Source of the DNA: Gammaproteobacteria bacterium
GTDB lineage: Bacteria > Pseudomonadota > Gammaproteobacteria > Chromatiales > Chromatiaceae
Direction: 5' to 3'
DNA: 5,331 nucleotides
Assembly: GCA_019136395.1 (NCBI GenBank)
Contig: JAGVUH010000548.1
Span: 1 to 5,331 of the forward strand
Shown in pieces: positions 1-5,331 of the stretch (positions are counted from its first letter, which is position 1; every line of letters starts with the position of its first letter). The translations under genes were made by a program, and so were the position numbers. Under the pieces are notes generated by a model. That model made no database searches and was not told where the DNA came from. It saw nothing but the letters and a program-made list of their open reading frames with translations.

Positions 1-248
1 GATTCAGGAATTTGCAGAATGTTGAGTGGGCTGCGCCTGACAGAAATTCATGTCCTTGAAAATGAACGCACCCCAAGAGTGGCCGCAACGCGGTGTTACA
101 ACCCATAGTGCATATCTGAGGCAACCGGATAGGCATTTTGCTTAAATCGGGAACCCCCCTAATGGACGCTTTCCTTGCTTACCGGCAACAAAACCTCTCA
201 TGAGAGGACGCGGCATCCCCTGAAAATGAAAGTCTCTGCAGTGACCCT
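1..248. other. Non-coding stretch downstream of tadA
   Basis: No gene is convincing here. The composition is visibly richer in A and T than the genes to its right. The stretch contains the terminator candidate at 186-207, a 10-base direct repeat (TGAAAATGAA at 57-66 and 221-230), and the sequence TGCTTAAATCGGG at 139-151, which recurs with one base missing in the guaB-guaA gap. A plus-strand frame is open from base 1 to a TAG at 106-108 (35 residues); it could be the tail of a gene outside the window, but I recognise nothing in it. Confidence 0.6.
186..207 (-). terminator. Possible rho-independent terminator after tadA
   Basis: Bases 194-207 are a perfect 14-base palindrome (CCTCTCATGAGAGG). 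Read on the minus strand, it can fold as a 5-bp stem with a CATG loop and is followed directly by TTTTGTTG. It starts about 41 bases past the tadA stop codon, where the guaB-guaA-tadA transcript would be expected to end. The stem is short, so termination is a modest-confidence inference; the palindrome could instead be a protein-binding site. Confidence 0.45.
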
Positions 249-725
249 TCACCCTGCCTTCTCCTGACCGACACCCCGCCGCCGCTGTTGGAAGAAACGA
301 CGCAGGATATCGCCACAGGCCTGGGCCAGGACATCCCCCTGACACGCCAGACGATGATTGAAGCGCTGGTCGGGAGGGAGAAGGTCGAAGACACTGCCAC
401 AAGCTCCGCCCTTGGGATCCCGGGCGCCGAAGACCACCCGCGCCACCCGAGCATGCACTAGGGCGCTTGCGCACATGGGGCAGGGCTCCAGGGTGACGTA
501 GAGGGTGGCACCCGGAAGACGGTAGTTGCCGGCACGGCTGCCGGCATCGCGCAAGGCACGGATCTCGGCATGGGCGCTGGGGTCATGGGTGGCGATGGGG
601 CAATTCCAACCCTCACCCAGGACCTCGCCCTCCCGGATCAGCACCGCCCCCACCGGCACCTCCCCCATGGCCGCCGCCCGCTCCGCCAGCATCAGGGCAT
701 GGCCCATCCAGTGCCGATCCTCCAC
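249..725 (-). CDS. tadA: tRNA-specific adenosine deaminase TadA
   Basis: TadA deaminates adenosine 34 in the anticodon of tRNA-Arg(ACG) to inosine, in the cytoplasm, allowing wobble decoding of CGN codons. The 158-residue product is a single cytidine/deoxycytidylate deaminase-fold domain. Zinc-site motifs are visible: HAE (His52, with Glu54 as proton shuttle) and PCPMC (Cys82 and Cys85), plus EVPVGAVL, GEGWN and the conserved NYRL, TLYVTLEP and RVVFGARD blocks. I chose the GTG at 725-723 because it keeps the DRHWM lead-in that matches HEYWM in E. coli TadA. An ATG at 707-705 with GGAGG 11 bases upstream is an alternative but would clip the first helix. The frame stays open to an ATG at 809, but that start lies inside guaA. 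The gene begins 19 bases after the guaA stop, so it is probably co-transcribed. WNCP replaces the WNRP of E. coli. Confidence 0.93.
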   Translation of the reverse strand: MEDRHWMGHALMLAERAAAMGEVPVGAVLIREGEVLGEGWNCPIATHDPSAHAEIRALRDAGSRAGNYRLPGATLYVTLEPCPMCASALVHARVARVVFGARDPKGGACGSVFDLLPPDQRFNHRLACQGDVLAQACGDILRRFFQQRRRGVGQEKAG

Positions 726-744
726 GCCGGCCCCCGTACCAGAC

Positions 745-2370
745 TCATTCCCACTCAATCGTCCCCGGCGGCTTACCAGTGATGTCGTAGACGACTCGGG
801 AGACGCCACGCACCTCGTTGGCGATGCGGCGACAGACCAGATCGAGAAAGTCGTAGGGCAAATGGGCCCAGCGGGCGGTCATGAAGTCGATGGTCTCGAC
901 GGCGCGCAGGGCGATGACGTGGGCGTACTGGCGATTGTCACCCACGACACCGACGGACTTGATGGGCAGGAAGACGGCGAAGGCCTGGGAGACCTTGTCA
1001 TAAAGATCCGCGCGACGCAGTTCCTCGATGAAGATGTGATCGGCCTGGCGCAGGGTGTCGGCATAGGCGGCGTGGACCTCGCCCAGGATGCGTACCCCCA
1101 GGCCGGGACCGGGGAAGGGGTGACGATAGACCATATCCGAGGGCAGGCCCAGCTCGATGCCGATCTTGCGCACCTCGTCCTTGAAGAGTTCCCGCAGTGG
1201 TTCCACCAGCCCCAGCTTCATGTACTCAGGCAGACCGCCGACGTTGTGGTGGGATTTGATGACCTTGGCCTTACCGGTCCTGGCGCCGGCGGATTCGATG
1301 ACGTCGGGATAGATGGTGCCCTGGGCCAGCCATTTGACGTTCGGCAGCTTGTCGGCCTCGGCCTCGAAGATGTCGATGAAGGTGGTGCCGATGATCTTGC
1401 GCTTGAACTCCGGATCATCGACCCCGGCCAGGCGCTCGAAAAAGCGCGAACCGGCGTCGACGCGGATGACCTTGACTCCCATGTGGCGGGCGAAGGTGCT
1501 CATGACCTGATCGCCCTCACCCAGGCGCAACAGGCCGTTATCGACGAAGACGCAGGTCAGGCGCTCGCCGATGGCCCGGTGCAGCAGGGCGGCGACCACG
1601 GAGGAATCCACCCCGCCGGAGAGGCCGAGCAGGACCTCGTCCTCCCCCACCTGCTGGCGGATGCTGGCGATGGCATCCTCGATGATATTCCGCGGCGTCC
1701 AGAGCCCGGCGCAGCCACAGATGTCGAGGACGAAGCGGGAGAGGATGCGCTGGCCCTGGCGGGTATGGGTGACCTCCGGGTGGAACTGGAGGCCGTAGAG
1801 GCGACGCTCCTCGTCGGCAATGCCCGCCAGAGGGGCATTGTCGGTGGTACAGATGGCCTTGAAGCCCGGGGGCAGGACATCCACCCGGTCGCCATGACTC
1901 ATCCAGACGTCAAGCAGACCATAGCCCTCCGGGCTGGCGTGGTCCTCGATGTCGCGCAGCAGGCGCGAGTGACCCCGGGCCCGCACCTGGGCATAACCGT
2001 ATTCGCGGTGGGTGGCCGGGGCCACCTGACCGCCAAGCTGGGCGGCGAGGGTCTGCATGCCGTAACAGATGCCGAGGATGGGCACCCCGGCGGCGAAGAC
2101 GGCCGGATTGGCCCGCGGGGTCTCGTCCTCATGGACCGATTGGGGGCCGCCGGAGAGGATGATGCCCTTGGCGCCAAAGGCGGCGATCGCCGTGGCATCC
2201 AGGTCCCAGGGATGGATCTCGCAGTAGACCCCGGCCTCGCGCACCCGCCGGGCGATGAGCTGGGTGTACTGGGAACCGAAGTCGAGGATCAGGATCCGGT
2301 CGGCGTGGATGACGCTGGCATCGGCTCTGAAGGTGGCGCTGACGGCGGCACTGGCGGTGGCATCAGTCAT
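745..2370 (-). CDS. guaA: GMP synthase (glutamine-hydrolysing) GuaA
   Basis: GuaA converts XMP, ATP and glutamine to GMP, the last step of de novo guanine nucleotide synthesis. The 541-residue protein has the usual two parts. A class I glutamine amidotransferase domain (about 25-215) carries the nucleophile Cys102 in GICYGMQ and His197/Glu199 in FHPEV. An ATP-pyrophosphatase domain has the P-loop SGGVDSS at 251-257, then the dimerisation region ending in KPPGTIEWE, almost identical to the E. coli C-terminus. No gap or frameshift is seen. The start is uncertain: ATG at 2370 (MTDAT), ATG three codons upstream at 2379 (MNPMTD), or ATG at 2427. None has a strong ribosome-binding site. With the chosen start there are about 16 more residues at the N-terminus than in the 525-residue E. 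coli enzyme. It follows guaB and precedes tadA in one leftward cluster. Confidence 0.96.
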   Translation of the reverse strand: MTDATASAAVSATFRADASVIHADRILILDFGSQYTQLIARRVREAGVYCEIHPWDLDATAIAAFGAKGIILSGGPQSVHEDETPRANPAVFAAGVPILGICYGMQTLAAQLGGQVAPATHREYGYAQVRARGHSRLLRDIEDHASPEGYGLLDVWMSHGDRVDVLPPGFKAICTTDNAPLAGIADEERRLYGLQFHPEVTHTRQGQRILSRFVLDICGCAGLWTPRNIIEDAIASIRQQVGEDEVLLGLSGGVDSSVVAALLHRAIGERLTCVFVDNGLLRLGEGDQVMSTFARHMGVKVIRVDAGSRFFERLAGVDDPEFKRKIIGTTFIDIFEAEADKLPNVKWLAQGTIYPDVIESAGARTGKAKVIKSHHNVGGLPEYMKLGLVEPLRELFKDEVRKIGIELGLPSDMVYRHPFPGPGLGVRILGEVHAAYADTLRQADHIFIEELRRADLYDKVSQAFAVFLPIKSVGVVGDNRQYAHVIALRAVETIDFMTARWAHLPYDFLDLVCRRIANEVRGVSRVVYDITGKPPGTIEWE

Positions 2371-2396
2371 GGGGTTCATGGCCTGTCTGGAGATTA

Positions 2397-4067
<1,671 letters not shown>

Positions 4068-4233
4068 GGGTAGAGACAGGTTCGAGCTTGATGGTCATCG
4101 CCAAACTATTCTCACTTGTCAGTTGCCACCGGATTGAGCAACGTCTGGTGGAGGCCCATTGACCCTATCCCCGTGGGCTGCTCATCGCCACCCCGGTTAC
4201 CAACAACCCCGCCTGACGCGCCACGACCGACGA

Positions 4234-4239
4234 TACACT
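4234..4239 (+). promoter_or_regulatory. Weak -10 candidate for xseA
   Basis: TACACT matches four of six positions of the -10 consensus and would start transcription about 32 bases before the xseA ATG. No good -35 hexamer lies at 16-18 bases upstream, so this is tentative. Confidence 0.25.
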
Positions 4240-4277
4240 TTTCCCAGGCCCCTCCTCACCGCTTCCCAATCGCCCCC

Positions 4278-5331
4278 ATGGCCACCGCTTACGACCTCGA
4301 CCGCGACATCTGGACCGTTTCCCGGCTGACCCGCGAGGCGCGGGCGGTCTTGGAGGGCAGCTTTCCGCTACTCTGGGTGGAGGGCGAGATCTCCAACCTG
4401 TCCCAGCCGGCCTCCGGGCACCTCTATTTCTCCCTCAAGGACCCGGCCGCCCAGGTGCGCTGCGCCATGTTCCGCAACAAACGCCTGCTGCTGGGCTTCC
4501 GCCCCGCCAACGGCCAACAGGTGTTGGCGCGGGTGCGGGTCAGCCTCTACGAGGGCCGGGGGGACTTCCAACTGGTGGTGGAGCACCTGGAACCAGCGGG
4601 CGAAGGGGCCCTGCGCCTGGAGTTCGAGCGCCTCAAGCGCAAGCTGGCGGCGGAGGGACTTTTCGATCCCGCCAGCAAGCGACCCCTGCCGGCCTTTCCG
4701 CGCCAGGTGGGACTCATCACCTCCCCCACCGGCGCCGCGGTAAGGGACCTGATAAGCGTCTTCGGCCGGCGGTTTCCGGCCCTGCCCCTGGTGATCTACC
4801 CCGCCCAGGTCCAGGGCGAGGGGGCCACCGCCGAACTGCTGGCGATGCTAGCCCTGGCAAATCGCCGGGCCGAGTGCGATGTCCTCATCCTCGCCCGCGG
4901 CGGCGGTTCGCTTGAAGACTTGCAGGCCTTCAATGACGAGACCCTGGCCCGGGCGATCCGTGCCTCCGCCATCCCGGTGGTCACCGGCATCGGTCATGAG
5001 ATCGACTTCACCCTCGCCGACCTGGCGGCGGACCAGCGGGGGGCCACGCCCTCGGCGGCGGCGGAACTGGTCAGCCCCTCAATGCCCCATCTTCAGCAGC
5101 GCCTGGCCGCCCTGGATCAACGCCTACGCCAGGCCCAGGGCCGCTATCTGGAGGGCCTGCGCTACCGCTGCCAGACCGCCTCGCACCGCTTGCACCGGCA
5201 GCACCCCCTGGCAGAATTGGAGCGTCGCCAGCAACGCACGGACGATCTGGAGCGGCGCCTGGGCGAAGCCCTGCGGCGGCGCCTGGATGGCCTGCACCGA
5301 CGCCGGGATCAGGCCGGGTCGCGCCTGCTGC
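4278..5331 (+). CDS. xseA: Exodeoxyribonuclease VII large subunit XseA (3' end cut off)
   Basis: XseA is the catalytic large subunit of exonuclease VII, which with several XseB subunits degrades single-stranded DNA from either end and acts in mismatch repair and removal of damaged ends. The window holds 351 residues of a protein usually near 450. An N-terminal OB-fold nucleic-acid-binding domain (about 13-106) includes FTVSRL-like WTVSRL, EISNLSQPASGHLYFSLKD and RCAMFR. The catalytic domain follows, with VGLITSPTGAAVRDL (144-158), RGGGSLEDLQAFND (207-220) and GHEIDFTLADLAADQR (239-254) then TPSAAAE. From about 270 on, the sequence is rich in Leu, Arg, Gln and Glu, as expected for the long helical coiled-coil arm where XseB binds. 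The ATG at 4278 fits the E. coli start; no Shine-Dalgarno sequence precedes it. No frameshift is seen. It diverges from guaB, as in E. coli. Confidence 0.95.
   Translation, partial: MATAYDLDRDIWTVSRLTREARAVLEGSFPLLWVEGEISNLSQPASGHLYFSLKDPAAQVRCAMFRNKRLLLGFRPANGQQVLARVRVSLYEGRGDFQLVVEHLEPAGEGALRLEFERLKRKLAAEGLFDPASKRPLPAFPRQVGLITSPTGAAVRDLISVFGRRFPALPLVIYPAQVQGEGATAELLAMLALANRRAECDVLILARGGGSLEDLQAFNDETLARAIRASAIPVVTGIGHEIDFTLADLAADQRGATPSAAAELVSPSMPHLQQRLAALDQRLRQAQGRYLEGLRYRCQTASHRLHRQHPLAELERRQQRTDDLERRLGEALRRRLDGLHRRRDQAGSRLL

Noticed and set aside
1..108. Plus-strand frame open from the window edge to TAG at 106
   Set aside because: Only 35 residues, no recognisable motif, no way to see the upstream part; noted but not called as a gene.
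57..230. Direct repeat TGAAAATGAA (57-66 and 221-230) as ends of a mobile element
   Set aside because: Only ten AT-rich bases match, there are no inverted ends and no transposase between them.

Overview
The window is GC-rich chromosomal DNA carrying ordinary housekeeping genes. It most resembles a free-living gammaproteobacterium: GuaA, GuaB, TadA and XseA all read like their Escherichia coli counterparts, and xseA diverging from guaBA is the E. coli arrangement. The genus cannot be fixed from this sequence. I see no integrase, transposase, phage gene, tRNA, rRNA or CRISPR array, and no new multi-gene system.

Layout, left to right. Positions 1-248 are non-coding as far as I can tell, less GC-rich than the rest, and hold a hairpin plus T-tract that may end the leftward operon. 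The leftward genes are tadA (249-725, tRNA adenosine deaminase), guaA (745-2370, GMP synthase) and guaB (2558-3914, IMP dehydrogenase), transcribed in the order guaB, guaA, tadA. A 187-base guaB-guaA gap holds G/C-tract inverted repeats. A 363-base divergent intergenic region (3915-4277) carries a good sigma70-type guaB promoter, a dyad sitting in that promoter's spacer, and three degenerate 17-18 base direct repeats just upstream. To the right, xseA (exonuclease VII large subunit) reads rightward from 4278 and is cut by the window end.

The most notable observation is that guaB is broken in two places as given. About 25 residues are missing in frame after residue 210, removing one strand/helix unit of the catalytic barrel. 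About 38 bases are missing near residue 419, which throws the conserved C-terminus out of frame. The true C-terminal codons still lie intact in the other frame, ending in a TGA at 2558-2560, and adding back 75 and 38 bases gives 489 codons plus stop, the normal family length. Either the gene is a recent pseudogene or the assembly is wrong here.

GuaB and GuaA catalyse the two consecutive steps from IMP through XMP to GMP. GuaA, TadA and the visible part of XseA look intact. If the guaB damage is real, the cell would need a second IMP dehydrogenase or salvage of guanine or xanthine.
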